A stretch of DNA of 64,000 bases. Source: Blastococcus_B deserti (GTDB lineage: Bacteria > Actinomycetota > Actinomycetes > Mycobacteriales > Geodermatophilaceae). The notes beneath the pieces are model-generated. The model saw only the letters and a list, made by a program, of their open reading frames with translations, was not told where the DNA came from and did no database searches. A program made the translations under genes and the position numbers. Positions 44,528 to 53,233 of the stretch are shown piece by piece; position 1 is the stretch's first letter, and each line of letters begins with the position of its first letter. The DNA is taken from positions 186,001 through 250,000 of the forward strand of contig NZ_JBHUHP010000004.1 in NCBI RefSeq assembly GCF_042682525.1, read 5' to 3'.

Positions 44528-45118
44528 CTACGGTTCGACGCCGAGTGCGCGGAAGGCCCGGTCGACGAGCCGGGGGAGGTCCTCGGTGCCGTCGGACTCC
44601 ACCCAGGTGCCCAGGGCGACGGTGAGCGCGGCGAGCGCGGCGGCGGACTGGACGCGCAGGTCGAGGCTCACGTCGACACCCAGGCGCCGGGCGAGGGCCT
44701 CGGCGAACAGCCGCTCGGTGGCGAACTGGTTGTCGGCCATGCGGGCCCGCAGCGCCGGGGTGGTGAAGACCAGCCGCGTGCGGGCGAGGAGGACGTCGCG
44801 GTGCTCGGCGTGCACCGCGGCCAGCCCCGAACCGAGGGCGCGGTGCAGAGCGGTGAGCGGCGCCTCGTCCAGGGGGCGCTCGGCGATCAGCCGGGCGATC
44901 AGCGGGTCGTAGTCGTCGGTCTCCACCACGGCTTCCTTGGTCGGGAAGTGGCGGAAGAAGGTCATGTGGGAGACGTCGGCCGCCGCGGCGATCTCCTCGA
45001 CGGTGGTCGCGTCGTAGCCCTTGTCCAGGATCAGGCGCAGAGCCGCCTCCTGGATCCGGCGGCGCGTCTCGGCCTTCTTGCGTTCCCTCAGCCCGGGGCC
45101 GGGTCCGGGGGCGCTCAC
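44528..45118 (-). CDS. TetR-family transcriptional regulator
   Basis: 196 residues from a GTG overlapping the monooxygenase stop (GTGA). The N-terminal helix-turn-helix is clear: RRRIQEAALRLILDKGYDAT, then EEIAAAADVSHMTFFRHFPT; the rest is the helical ligand domain. Being coupled to the FAD monooxygenase, it most likely represses that operon through the TGTTAGTcACTAACA palindrome at its promoter. The stop codon is TAG, showing UAG still ends translation in this genome. Confidence 0.9.
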   Translation of the reverse strand: MSAPGPGPGLRERKKAETRRRIQEAALRLILDKGYDATTVEEIAAAADVSHMTFFRHFPTKEAVVETDDYDPLIARLIAERPLDEAPLTALHRALGSGLAAVHAEHRDVLLARTRLVFTTPALRARMADNQFATERLFAEALARRLGVDVSLDLRVQSAAALAALTVALGTWVESDGTEDLPRLVDRAFRALGVEP

Positions 45119-46710
45119 CGATGCTCGACCTCCGGTCCGGGCAGGGACGACGACGGGAGGATTCTGCCCCGTCCGGAACCGAGCGCGGAGGCGAGCCGGG
45201 CATCCGGACCGGTCGCCGCGAGGCCGCCGCGCCAGAACAGGTGGGCGTCGGGCCGCACGAGCAACAGCTGCCGCGTGCGCGCGCCCGTTGCCGTCAGCAC
45301 CTGGACCAGTCCGCCCAGTCGGTGGCGTACCGCCGCGGCGTGGTCGTCGATCCGCGCGGCCTCCCCGGCCGACCGGGCCGGCGGCACGAGCAGGGCCCAC
45401 CGCGACCCCAGCTCCGCGTGCAGCCGGGTGGTCGATCCGTCGGGACGGCGGCACGGCAGGTCGGCCACCCGGTCACCGGGCCGTGGGCGCCGTCCGGCCG
45501 CCGCCCACCGGGAGCCGGCCAGCGGGCCACGCCGGTAGCTGATCCGCAGCTGGGACGCCTGCTCCCAGATCAGCCGCTGGACGGCGGCACGGCGCAGCGC
45601 CGGCAGGAAGACGCGGTCGCGCAACAGCCGCGCGGGCAGCGAGTCGCCCATGACCATGCGGGTCAGCGCACTCGTCGACTGCAGCACCTCCTCGGCCACG
45701 GGACGCCGCTCGGCCTCGTATGTGTCGAGGAGGACCGGATCGGCCACGCCGTGGGCCACCAGCGCCAGCTTCCACGCCAGGTTCTCGGCGTCGCCGATGC
45801 CGGTGTTCAGGCCCTGGCCGCCGACCGGGCTGTGGATGTGCGCGGCGTCGCCGGCAAGCAGCACCCGGCCCCGCCGGTAGTGGTCGGCCAGCCGGCGGTG
45901 GATGCGGAAGGTGGAGGTCCACTCCGCCGCGCCGACGACCGAGGGGGGCCAGCCGGTGCGCGCCCGCAGCGCGCCGGTGAGGAGGTCGACCACGGCGCCG
46001 TCGTCCAGGTCGTCCGGGGTGCCGGCAGGAGCGGGTGCCATGAGCCGCCACAGGTCCTCCCCGGGGAGCGGGAACGCCGCCACCATGTCCTCGCCGGAGA
46101 CGAACACCGACACCGTGTCGCGGCCGGCCGGCAACCGGGCGTGGACGTCGGCCAGCAGGAACCGCTCGATGATCTGGACGCCGGGGAAGGGGATGCCGGC
46201 GAGCTTGCGCACCCGGCTGTGGGCGCCGTCGCACCCGACCACCCAGTCGGCGGCGAGGGCGGAGCCGTCGCCGAGGACGGTCGTGACGCCGTCGGCGTCC
46301 TGGCGGAGGTCGGTGACCTCCTGCCCCCACTCGACCCGTCCGCCGAGCTCGGCCAGGCGCACGCGGAGCCCCGCCTCGATCTCCGCCTGGGACACGAGGA
46401 GCCCCGGGCGGGTCACGAGCCGGGTCGTCCTGCCCAGGTCGAGCGTGGCGGCGGTGCGGCTCCCCAGGTGCACCGCCACGCGGGCGATCGGGTTCGACCG
46501 CAGCTCGAGGTCACCCAGCCCGCCGGCTCGTTCGAGCACCTCCACGCCGCGCGGCTGGAGCCCGAGCGCCCGCGACGTGGTGGCCGGCCCCGCTGCCGCG
46601 TCGACGAGCCGGACCGGGACCCCCGACGCCAGGAGATCGCAGGCGAGGATCAGTCCCGTGGGCCCGGCGCCCACCACGAGGATCGTCCTCTCCGTGTTAG
46701 TCACTAACAT
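45115..46710 (-). CDS. FAD-dependent aromatic monooxygenase (PheA/MhpA/RdmE type)
   Basis: 531 residues. FAD-binding ILVVGAGPTGLILACDLLA, DG motif VVGCDGAHSRVRKLAG, and GRVLLAGDAAHIHSPVGGQG with LNTGIGDAENLAWKLA, the second FAD motif. A C-terminal thioredoxin-like part (about 410-525) ends the protein, as in phenol/polyketide hydroxylases. It hydroxylates an aromatic substrate using NAD(P)H and oxygen. The ATG overlaps the operator and lies 7 bases after a -10 box, so the transcript is probably leaderless. Coupled to the TetR gene. Confidence 0.9.
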   Translation of the reverse strand: MLVTNTERTILVVGAGPTGLILACDLLASGVPVRLVDAAAGPATTSRALGLQPRGVEVLERAGGLGDLELRSNPIARVAVHLGSRTAATLDLGRTTRLVTRPGLLVSQAEIEAGLRVRLAELGGRVEWGQEVTDLRQDADGVTTVLGDGSALAADWVVGCDGAHSRVRKLAGIPFPGVQIIERFLLADVHARLPAGRDTVSVFVSGEDMVAAFPLPGEDLWRLMAPAPAGTPDDLDDGAVVDLLTGALRARTGWPPSVVGAAEWTSTFRIHRRLADHYRRGRVLLAGDAAHIHSPVGGQGLNTGIGDAENLAWKLALVAHGVADPVLLDTYEAERRPVAEEVLQSTSALTRMVMGDSLPARLLRDRVFLPALRRAAVQRLIWEQASQLRISYRRGPLAGSRWAAAGRRPRPGDRVADLPCRRPDGSTTRLHAELGSRWALLVPPARSAGEAARIDDHAAAVRHRLGGLVQVLTATGARTRQLLLVRPDAHLFWRGGLAATGPDARLASALGSGRGRILPSSSLPGPEVEHR

Positions 46711-46746
46711 GCGAGAGAGACTAACGCGACCTTCCTCGCCTGGCAA
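46695..46746 (-). promoter_or_regulatory. Leaderless promoter and TetR-type operator of the monooxygenase operon
   Basis: On the minus strand TTGCCA (46746-46741), a 17-base spacer and TAGTCT (46723-46718) are followed by 7 bases and the ATG (46710-46708), placing the start of transcription at or next to the A of ATG. A perfect palindrome TGTTAGTcACTAACA (46695-46709) covers the first codons, and a third GTTAGT half lies over the -10 box. Binding by the co-encoded TetR protein would block initiation. Confidence 0.75.
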
Positions 46747-46775
46747 CGCCGTCGCCCGGGAGCAGAATCCTGGCC

Positions 46776-47498
46776 ATGCCCTCCGCCCAGCGCCCGCTGT
46801 ACGTCGCCCTGGGCGACTCCATCTCCATCGACGAGTACGCCGGCGGGCCGGGGCGCGGCGGGGCCAGCCTGCTGTTCGCGAACCGGGACGACGACTTCCC
46901 GGAGTGGCGCGGCCGGGACCTGCTGACCGCCGACCCCGGCACGGAGTTCGCCCTCCTGGCCACGGACGGCGCGACGACCGCGACCCTCCTCGACGCGCAG
47001 CTGCCCAGGCTCGCTGCGCGACCGGCGCCCATGCTGGTGACGCTGACCATCGGGGGCAACGACCTGCTGGGCGCCTACGGCGACACCGCCGCCGCCCGGC
47101 GGGTGATCTCGCGCGTGGGGGAGGCGGTGGACCGGGCGCTGCCCGTGCTCGCCGACCGGCTCGCCCCGTCGGGCCGCATCGTCGTCGGCACGGTGTACGA
47201 CCCCAGTGACGGAACCGGCGACGCGGCCCGGCTGGGGCTTCCGCCGTGGCCGGACGCGGTGGCGGTCATCGCCGAGCTGAACGACGTGCTCCGCCGGACG
47301 GCGAGGGCGCACGGGGCGCTGGTGGCGGAGATCGCCGAGCGGTTCCGGGGCCACGGACTCTCGGCGGGGGACCCGACCCGCCCCGAGGCCCGGCCCGCGA
47401 ACCGCCGTCAGTGGTACTGCCGGCTCATCGAGCCCAACGCCTGGGGCGCCGACGGCGTGCGCGCGGCGTTCTGGGCCGCGCTGCACCCCGGCGGATGA
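46776..47498 (+). CDS. SGNH/GDSL-family hydrolase
   Basis: 240 residues. Block I YVALGDSISIDEYAGGPGRG holds the nucleophile Ser, block III TIGGNDLLGAY the oxyanion Asn, and the C-terminal ALHPGG the histidine (the expected Asp three residues before is not seen). No signal peptide, so cytoplasmic. No Shine-Dalgarno; CAGAAT stands 7 bases before the ATG, suggesting a leaderless transcript. Diverges from the monooxygenase operon. Substrate unknown. Confidence 0.85.
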   Translation: MPSAQRPLYVALGDSISIDEYAGGPGRGGASLLFANRDDDFPEWRGRDLLTADPGTEFALLATDGATTATLLDAQLPRLAARPAPMLVTLTIGGNDLLGAYGDTAAARRVISRVGEAVDRALPVLADRLAPSGRIVVGTVYDPSDGTGDAARLGLPPWPDAVAVIAELNDVLRRTARAHGALVAEIAERFRGHGLSAGDPTRPEARPANRRQWYCRLIEPNAWGADGVRAAFWAALHPGG

Positions 47499-47584
47499 GA
47501 GCGCCCGTGGCACGGTCCCGGCGGTGGACGCGCGCCACGGGGTCATCCGGGCGGTCGGGGGCCGCCGGGGCCCCACGGGCCGGC

Positions 47585-48028
47585 TCAGCTGGTGATGGCG
47601 ATCCGCCGGCGCTTCACGTGGGCGGCCTTCGGGATCCGCACGGTCAGGACACCGTCGCGCAGCTGGGCGTCCACCCCGTCGGCGTCGACGTCACCGGGCA
47701 GGGTCACCGCGTAGTGGAACCGGCCCACCCGGCGGTTGCGGCGGTGCAGGATGCCCTTGCGCTTCTTCTCGCGCACCTCGCCGGAGACGGTCAGCACGCG
47801 GTCGTCGAGCTGGACGTCGACGTCGTCGTCACCGGCGCCGGGCAGCTCGAGCTCCACCGAGTAGGCGTCGTCGGTCTCCTCCAGGTCCGCGAGCGGGACC
47901 CAGCGGTCCAGTCCGCTGCCGAGCACCGGCTCCCACAGGCTGGTGAGGCGCTCGCTCAACTCTTCGAGCTCCCGGAAGGGGTCCGGAGCGGACTGGGCGC
48001 GGGAGCGGATGGGAACGGGCAGTGCCAT
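47585..48028 (-). CDS. Small heat-shock protein (Hsp20/alpha-crystallin)
   Basis: 147 residues. N-terminal arm PFRELEELSERLTSLWEPVL, alpha-crystallin domain from about 45 (VPLADLEETDDAYSVELELP, VSGEVREKKRKGILHRR, VGRFHYAVTLPGDV) and the closing DGVLTVRIPK with an IAI tail for oligomer contacts. It binds unfolding proteins in the cytoplasm. ATG preceded by GAGGAGGAT. No perfect HspR (HAIR) or CIRCE site was found upstream. Confidence 0.94.
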   Translation of the reverse strand: MALPVPIRSRAQSAPDPFRELEELSERLTSLWEPVLGSGLDRWVPLADLEETDDAYSVELELPGAGDDDVDVQLDDRVLTVSGEVREKKRKGILHRRNRRVGRFHYAVTLPGDVDADGVDAQLRDGVLTVRIPKAAHVKRRRIAITS

Positions 48029-48110
48029 CGGATCCTCCTCTCAAGTGCGCTGCGTGATCGGGACACCGACAAGAACTTCCAGTGAGCGCTGTAGATTCCC
48101 GGGAGCAGCG

Positions 48111-48962
48111 TCAGTTGCCGTGCAGCGCGGCGAACTCTCCCGGGGTCATCGAGGTCACCCGGCCGAAGTCGCGGATGAAGTGCGGCTGGTCGGCGTAGCC
48201 GAGCGCCGCGGCCACCTCCGCGGGGCTCGCGGAGCCGGTGCGCAGCAGCTCGGCCGCCTCCTGCAACCGGCGTCGCTGGATGAGCCACTTGGGCGTCAGG
48301 CCCAGGCGGCGGTGGACCAGGCGCTGCAGCGCCCGCTCGGAGAGGTCGAACTCGCGGCAGACCTGGGCGACCCGCGTGACGTCGCTCCGCGACTCCACGA
48401 AGGTCACCAGCCGGTTGACCAGCCGCCCCTCGGGGTCGACGGGCAGGAACGGCCGGAGCGCCTCCCCGTAGGCCTCCATGGCGGCCCGGTGCGCGTCGGG
48501 CGCCGAGGGATCGGCGGCCATCGCGGTGCGGACCCGCTCCACCAGCGGGCCGGCCGCGTCCCCGAGGACCTCGGCGACGTCGACGAACCGGTCGGTGTAG
48601 GCCGCCATGGGCGCCCGCGCGATCAGGTGTCCGGCCGCCGGCTCGCACATCACCCCGACGGCCCACCCCGTCCCGGTCAGCGTGGTCGTCGACAGGCCGG
48701 ACACGACGCCGTAGAACCGGGCGTAGTCCGGTGTGATCACGACGAGGCTCACCGGGTACTGCAGCACCCGCTGCGGCGCCTCCTGACCCGGTGGCACCGA
48801 CCAGACGGGGATCCAGAACCGTTGCAGCAGCCCCTCGAAGGCGGGCGGGCGCTCGTACCGGTGCATCACGTGCGAGACGTCGCCGGGGTCCTTGAGGTGC
48901 GCGCGGTCGATCCGGTCCCGTTCGGCCGCAGCCGCAGCGGTGCCGGAGCTGTCGGGTTTCAT
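48111..48962 (-). CDS. AraC-family transcriptional regulator
   Basis: About 283 residues from the ATG at 48962 (a TTG one codon earlier is possible). The C-terminal double helix-turn-helix reads CREFDLSERALQRLVHRRLG and VAAALGYADQPHFIRDFGRV, followed by TPGEFAALH. The N-terminal 150 residues are of the DUF6597-like sensor type (RFWIPVWSVPPG). It diverges from the small TIGR03086 protein gene by 38 bases and might regulate it. Confidence 0.9.
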   Translation of the reverse strand: MKPDSSGTAAAAAERDRIDRAHLKDPGDVSHVMHRYERPPAFEGLLQRFWIPVWSVPPGQEAPQRVLQYPVSLVVITPDYARFYGVVSGLSTTTLTGTGWAVGVMCEPAAGHLIARAPMAAYTDRFVDVAEVLGDAAGPLVERVRTAMAADPSAPDAHRAAMEAYGEALRPFLPVDPEGRLVNRLVTFVESRSDVTRVAQVCREFDLSERALQRLVHRRLGLTPKWLIQRRRLQEAAELLRTGSASPAEVAAALGYADQPHFIRDFGRVTSMTPGEFAALHGN

Positions 48963-49000
48963 CAATACCCAGGGTGCCGCACGGACCTAGCGTGCGGCCC

Positions 49001-49549
49001 ATGACGACCACATCGACGCAGTACGAGAACGCCTCCCGCCCCCTGCTCGCCGTCCTCGAGGCGGTTCCCCGCGACGGCTGGGACAACGCGTCGCCGTGTG
49101 CCGGATGGTCCGCTCGGGACGTCCTCGCCCACGTGATCGAGACCCAGCGCGACTTCCTCGCCGGACGCGGCATCGAGCTCGGGCCGGCCCCCGACGTGGC
49201 GGCGGATCCCGTGGCGGCGTGGCGGGACCACGCCGAGCGCGTCACGGCGGTGATCTCCGACGATCGGGTCGTGGACACCGGGTACGACGGGTTCTTCGGC
49301 CCCACCACGGTGGGGGCGACCTTCGACCAGGCCTACGTGTGGGACATGCTCGTGCACCGCTGGGACATCGCCCGGTCGGTCGGCGCGGACGCCCGGCTCT
49401 CCGACGCCGAGCTCGACCGCATCGAGGCGGGCGCGGACAGCTTCGGCGAGGCGCTCTACATGGAGGGCATCTGCCGCCGCGGCGTCGAGCCCCCGGAGGA
49501 CGCCGGCCGTGCGGCCCGCGTCCTCGCCCGGCTCGGTCGGAGCGCCTGA
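49001..49549 (+). CDS. TIGR03086-family metal-binding protein (DinB/maleylpyruvate-isomerase fold)
   Basis: 182 residues. CAGWSARDVLAHVIETQRDF near residue 35 gives the first His, and DMLVHRWDIARSVG near 112 the paired His of the mycothiol-dependent fold. Members bind a metal and are thought to act with mycothiol, which actinobacteria use in place of glutathione; individual functions are mostly untested. No Shine-Dalgarno; TAGCGT (48988-48993) is 7 bases before the ATG, so leaderless. Confidence 0.85.
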   Translation: MTTTSTQYENASRPLLAVLEAVPRDGWDNASPCAGWSARDVLAHVIETQRDFLAGRGIELGPAPDVAADPVAAWRDHAERVTAVISDDRVVDTGYDGFFGPTTVGATFDQAYVWDMLVHRWDIARSVGADARLSDAELDRIEAGADSFGEALYMEGICRRGVEPPEDAGRAARVLARLGRSA

Positions 49550-49709
49550 GCGGCCCGACCACGCGCCGGACCGGACTCCGGGCGCCGGACCGGACTCCGG
49601 CGCGCGGTCCCTCGGTGCAGCGCCGGGGGACCGGCGTCGTGTTGACTCCTGGTTGAGCGCTTGACGGCGACCGGTCCGTCGGCGCACCGCCGCGCCCGGG
49701 AGGACCGCC

Positions 49710-50741
49710 GTGCACCTCGGTATCGACAGTTTCGTCGCGGCGGTGACCGACCCCTCGACCGGCCGCCGGATCGGGCCCGCGGAGCGGATGGAGCACCTGC
49801 TGGAGGAGATCGCCCTGGCCGACGAGGTCGGGCTGTACTCCTTCGGGATCGGCGAGCACCACCGCAGCGAGTACTACGACTCCGCACCCCCGGTGATCCT
49901 GGCGGCGGCCGCGGCGCGGACCTCGCGCATCCGCCTGGGCAGCGCGGTCACCGTGCTCAGCGCTGCCGATCCCGTGCGGGTGTTCCAGCAGTTCGCCACC
50001 CTCGACCTGATCTCGAAGGGGCGCATCGACCTGGTCGTGGGCCGTGGCTCCTTCACCGAGGCGTTCCCCCTGTTCGGGCTGAGCCTGGCCGACTACGACT
50101 CGCTGTTCACCGAGAAGCTCGACCTGCTGCTGCGCATCCGGGAGTCCGAGCACGTCACCTGGTCGGGCCGGCACCGCCCGCCACTGACCGGGCAGGGCGT
50201 GTACCCCCGGGCGGTGCAGGATCCACTGCCCGTCTGGGTCGGCGTCGGCGGCACGCCGGAGTCCTTCGTCCGCGCCGGGCTGCTGGGCCTGCCGCTCATG
50301 GTCGCGATCATCGGCGGCCAGCCGCGCCAGTTCGCGCCGCTCGTGGACCTGTACCGGCGCGCGGGGGCGCAGGCCGGACACCCGCCGGAGCAACTGAAGG
50401 TCGGGCTGCACGTCTTCGGCTTCGTCGCCGAGAGCACGCAGGCGGCCGCCGACACCATCTATCCGGGCTGGCACGAGATGTTCACCAAGGTGTCCCGCGA
50501 GCGAGGGTTCGCGCCACCGACCCGGGCCCAGTTCGACGCGACCAGCGGTCCGGACGGCGCGTTCTTCACGGGCGATCCGGACACCGTGGCCGCCAAGCTG
50601 GTGCGCGTCTCCCACCAGCTGGGCGGGGTGGACCGGATCGCCCTGCAGATGACCAATCCGCGCCTGGCCCACGCCGACCTGCTGCGGGGGATCGAACTGC
50701 TCGGCACCGAGGTCGTGCCGCGGGTGGCCGGGGCGGCGTGA
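49710..50741 (+). CDS. LLM-class flavin-dependent oxidoreductase
   Basis: 343 residues from a GTG after GGGAGGACC. Luciferase-like TIM barrel: LADEVGLYSFGIGEHHRSEY, RLGSAVTVLSAADPVRVFQQ, DLISKGRIDLVVGRGSF, and PLPVWVGVGGTPESFVRAG. Such enzymes use FMNH2 or F420. The pattern is that of the group often near alkanal or thiol metabolism genes. Monocistronic; convergent with the CrtA-like gene. Confidence 0.88.
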   Translation: MHLGIDSFVAAVTDPSTGRRIGPAERMEHLLEEIALADEVGLYSFGIGEHHRSEYYDSAPPVILAAAAARTSRIRLGSAVTVLSAADPVRVFQQFATLDLISKGRIDLVVGRGSFTEAFPLFGLSLADYDSLFTEKLDLLLRIRESEHVTWSGRHRPPLTGQGVYPRAVQDPLPVWVGVGGTPESFVRAGLLGLPLMVAIIGGQPRQFAPLVDLYRRAGAQAGHPPEQLKVGLHVFGFVAESTQAAADTIYPGWHEMFTKVSRERGFAPPTRAQFDATSGPDGAFFTGDPDTVAAKLVRVSHQLGGVDRIALQMTNPRLAHADLLRGIELLGTEVVPRVAGAA

Positions 50742-50757
50742 CCCGCCCGGTCCGTCG

Positions 50758-51477
50758 TCAGGGCCGGCCCGAGGCCGCCGACCCCAGCGGGTCGACCCCG
50801 TCGAGGGTGCCCGACGTCGACCGGACGGCGAAGCGGGCGAACAGCTCCTCGGCGTACCACCCCTCCCGGGCGGTCCGGTCGACGACGGCGACGTGGGCGG
50901 TCCGCCGGTAGGCGAACGCGTTGAGCGCCGAGCCGGAGTCCCAGACGCTGAAGGTGCCCTGCAGCCCCACGGGTGCCTCGCCGATGCCCAGCGCCAGCCG
51001 CAGACCCGCGGTCCGGTGCAGGTCGGCGGACACGGGCGGGACGGCGGCCCAGAACCGCGCCGCCCGCCGCAGCACCAGGCGGGCCCGCGTGATCGCGGCG
51101 ACCGGTCCCTCCCACGCCCGCGGCCGGGGGTGGCCGAACGGCTCCTGCCCCGACCAGCGGCCCCGCGCGGCCAGCGGCTCCAGACGAGCGACCCACTCCT
51201 CCGCGGAGAAGCGACGCCAGCGTCCGGGCACCGGCCCCTGCTCGAAGGCGGACGCCGCCGCGGCGTCGTCCCAGACGGCGAGCAGCCCCCACCGGCGCAG
51301 ATCGGCGTCCCGGGCGGTGAAGGTCCGGCCGCTGCCGGTGCCCAGGAGCTTCGCGAAGCGCAGCCCGGGCGTGGCCCGCAGGGGTCCACGGTCGGTGGCC
51401 ATGTGCGCCACGGCCCGCGGCACGGCGCGTGCGGGCACCCCCCAGAGGTGCATCGTCACGACGGCGGGACCGGTCAC
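50758..51477 (-). CDS. CrtA-like (spheroidene-monooxygenase-like) protein
   Basis: 239 residues from a GTG at 51477; an ATG at 51453 (MHLWGVPARAV) would give 231. HLWGVP, GLRFAKLLGTGSGRTFTARD, LRRWGLLAVWDD and APVGLQGTFSVWDSGSALNA match the CrtA-related family found in many non-phototrophs, a ferredoxin-like double domain. CrtA itself oxidises carotenoids with heme; whether this relative does so is unknown. CAGCAT lies 7 bases before the GTG, a possible leaderless -10. Follows the cyclase-family gene at 50 bases on the same strand. Confidence 0.75.
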   Translation of the reverse strand: MTGPAVVTMHLWGVPARAVPRAVAHMATDRGPLRATPGLRFAKLLGTGSGRTFTARDADLRRWGLLAVWDDAAAASAFEQGPVPGRWRRFSAEEWVARLEPLAARGRWSGQEPFGHPRPRAWEGPVAAITRARLVLRRAARFWAAVPPVSADLHRTAGLRLALGIGEAPVGLQGTFSVWDSGSALNAFAYRRTAHVAVVDRTAREGWYAEELFARFAVRSTSGTLDGVDPLGSAASGRP

Positions 51478-51527
51478 ACCGACGATGCTGCCCGACGTCT
51501 CCCCGGCGTGCCGGTGCACCGCCGGCG

Positions 51528-52199
51528 TCAGGCCCGCGCCGTCCCGCCGTTCCGGCCGGGCGAACCGGGGCGGCTCAGCAGGGCCCGGGCCGGTGCCCCG
51601 TCGGCGCCGGGAATCCGCAGGGGCAGGCAGGTGAGGGTCCACCAGCCCGGCTCGACGCCGCGGAGGTCGAGCGTCTCGAGCACGGTGACGCCGGCCCGGA
51701 GGAACGTCTCGTGCGTCGGTCCCGGGTCCTGGTACGGGGCGATGGACAGGTAGTCGATGCCGACGAGCAGCAGGCGGCGACGAGCCAGGGCCTCGGCGGC
51801 GTCCGGCATCAGGGCGACGAAGTCCTCGACGAACGCCGGGGCATCCCACAGCGCGGAGTTCGACGTCCTGAACAGCACGCGGTCGGCCTCGTCGGGGATC
51901 TCCAGACGGTCCAGGGCCGCGGCGTCGATGTGGCCGTGCACGCCGCCGGCGTCGGCGACCCACGCCGGTCCGAGCAACGTCTCGACCGGCACGGCCTCGA
52001 TCCCGGGGGAGCCGTCGAGGAAGTGCACGGGCGCGTCGACGTGCGTGCCGCAGTGCAGCGAGCAGGTGAGCGAGGAGACGTTGGCGGGCGCGCCACGCGC
52101 CCGGTGCTGCTCGCGCCGGACCTCGAGTTCGGTGTCGCCGGGGTACAGCGGCACGCGACCCGGGACGAGGGGCACGGTCACGTCGACGTAGTAGGTCAC
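51528..52199 (-). CDS. Cyclase-family hydrolase (arylformamidase/KynB-like)
   Basis: 223 residues from a GTG. The metal-binding HCGTHVDAPVHFLDGS (about 48-63) is the family motif; VLFRTSNSALWD and LLLVGIDYLSIAPYQ follow, and the C-terminal LTCLPLRIPGADGAPARALL is typical of KynB-like arylformamidases. It could hydrolyse N-formylkynurenine or a cyclic ester, but no other kynurenine gene is nearby. It may be co-transcribed with the CrtA-like gene. Confidence 0.85.
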   Translation of the reverse strand: MTYYVDVTVPLVPGRVPLYPGDTELEVRREQHRARGAPANVSSLTCSLHCGTHVDAPVHFLDGSPGIEAVPVETLLGPAWVADAGGVHGHIDAAALDRLEIPDEADRVLFRTSNSALWDAPAFVEDFVALMPDAAEALARRRLLLVGIDYLSIAPYQDPGPTHETFLRAGVTVLETLDLRGVEPGWWTLTCLPLRIPGADGAPARALLSRPGSPGRNGGTARA

Positions 52200-52384
52200 G
52201 GCGGCGTGCTACCCACGAGGCGGGCGACCCACGACCTCCGGGTGCCAACGGTTGCGGGGCCGGTCACCCGTCGGGCTGGTGTGCCGCCGACCGGCGCGGC
52301 GGCTCGACGACGCCGGATCCCGCCCTGGCAGGATCCGCGGGTGGCACATGTGGCGCGACGGCGCGCCCGGACCCGGAGGTGGCG

Positions 52385-53206
52385 ATGACCCGGTCCCGCG
52401 AGTGGACGCTCGACGGCCACGGCGGCCGCCTGGTCGCCCGGACGTGGGAGGGCCAGGGCGCCCCGTCCTACCTGGTCCTCCTGGCCCACGGTTACGGCGA
52501 GCACGTCGGGCGGTACGAGCACGTCGCGAGTGCCCTGGTGGCCCACGGGGCCGTCGTCCACGCCGTGGACCACGTGGGCCACGGCAAGAGCGAGGGTGAG
52601 CGGGTTGTGATCGCCGATTTCGAGCGGGTCGTCGACGATCTGCACGAGGTGGACCGGAAGGCCCGCGAGGAGCATCCGGACCTGCCGGTGGTCCTGGTCG
52701 GCCACTCGATGGGTGGGCTCATCGCCGCCCGGTACGCGCAGCGCTACGGCGACTCGCTGGCCGCCGTCGTCCTCTCCGGGCCGCTGGTGGGACGGTGGGA
52801 GGCGGCCGCGGCACTGCTGGCGCTGCCGGAGATGCCCGACGTCCCGCTGGACAGCACGACGCTCAGCCGCGACCCCGAGGTGGGCAGGGCCTACGACGAC
52901 GACCCCCTCGTCTGGCACGGGCCCTTCCGCCGCACCACGGTCGAGGCGATCGAGCGCGCACTGGCCGCCGTGCAGGCAGGCCCGTCGCTGGGGTCCCTGC
53001 CGCTGATGTGGGCCCACGGGGAGGCCGACCAGCTGGTCCCCGTCGGTGGCACCCGCAGCGGGATCGAGCACGTGCGGGGCGAGCGCTACGTCGAGCGGAT
53101 CTACCCGGAGGCCCGGCACGAGATCTTCAACGAGACCAACGCCGACGAAGTGCTGTCCGACGTCACCGCCTTCGTCGACGAGGCCCTGCGGGTGCGGCGG
53201 GCCTGA
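52385..53206 (+). CDS. Monoacylglycerol lipase-like alpha/beta hydrolase
   Basis: 273 residues from an ATG five bases after GGAGG. LAHGYGEHVGRYEHVASALV and VDHVGHGKSEGER are hallmarks of the monoglyceride lipase group, with the nucleophile in LVGHSMGGLIAARYA (Ser at about 112), the acid in HGEADQLVP and the histidine in ARHEIFNE. It would release fatty acid from monoacylglycerols. Single gene, convergent with ligB. Confidence 0.9.
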   Translation: MTRSREWTLDGHGGRLVARTWEGQGAPSYLVLLAHGYGEHVGRYEHVASALVAHGAVVHAVDHVGHGKSEGERVVIADFERVVDDLHEVDRKAREEHPDLPVVLVGHSMGGLIAARYAQRYGDSLAAVVLSGPLVGRWEAAAALLALPEMPDVPLDSTTLSRDPEVGRAYDDDPLVWHGPFRRTTVEAIERALAAVQAGPSLGSLPLMWAHGEADQLVPVGGTRSGIEHVRGERYVERIYPEARHEIFNETNADEVLSDVTAFVDEALRVRRA

Positions 53207-53233
53207 CCGGCCGCCCCCGGCCGCCGCGCCGGC

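Noticed and set aside
48029..48110. HspR (HAIR) operator upstream of hsp20
   Set aside because: A CTCAAGT half-site exists near 48040 but the matching inverted half at the right spacing is absent.
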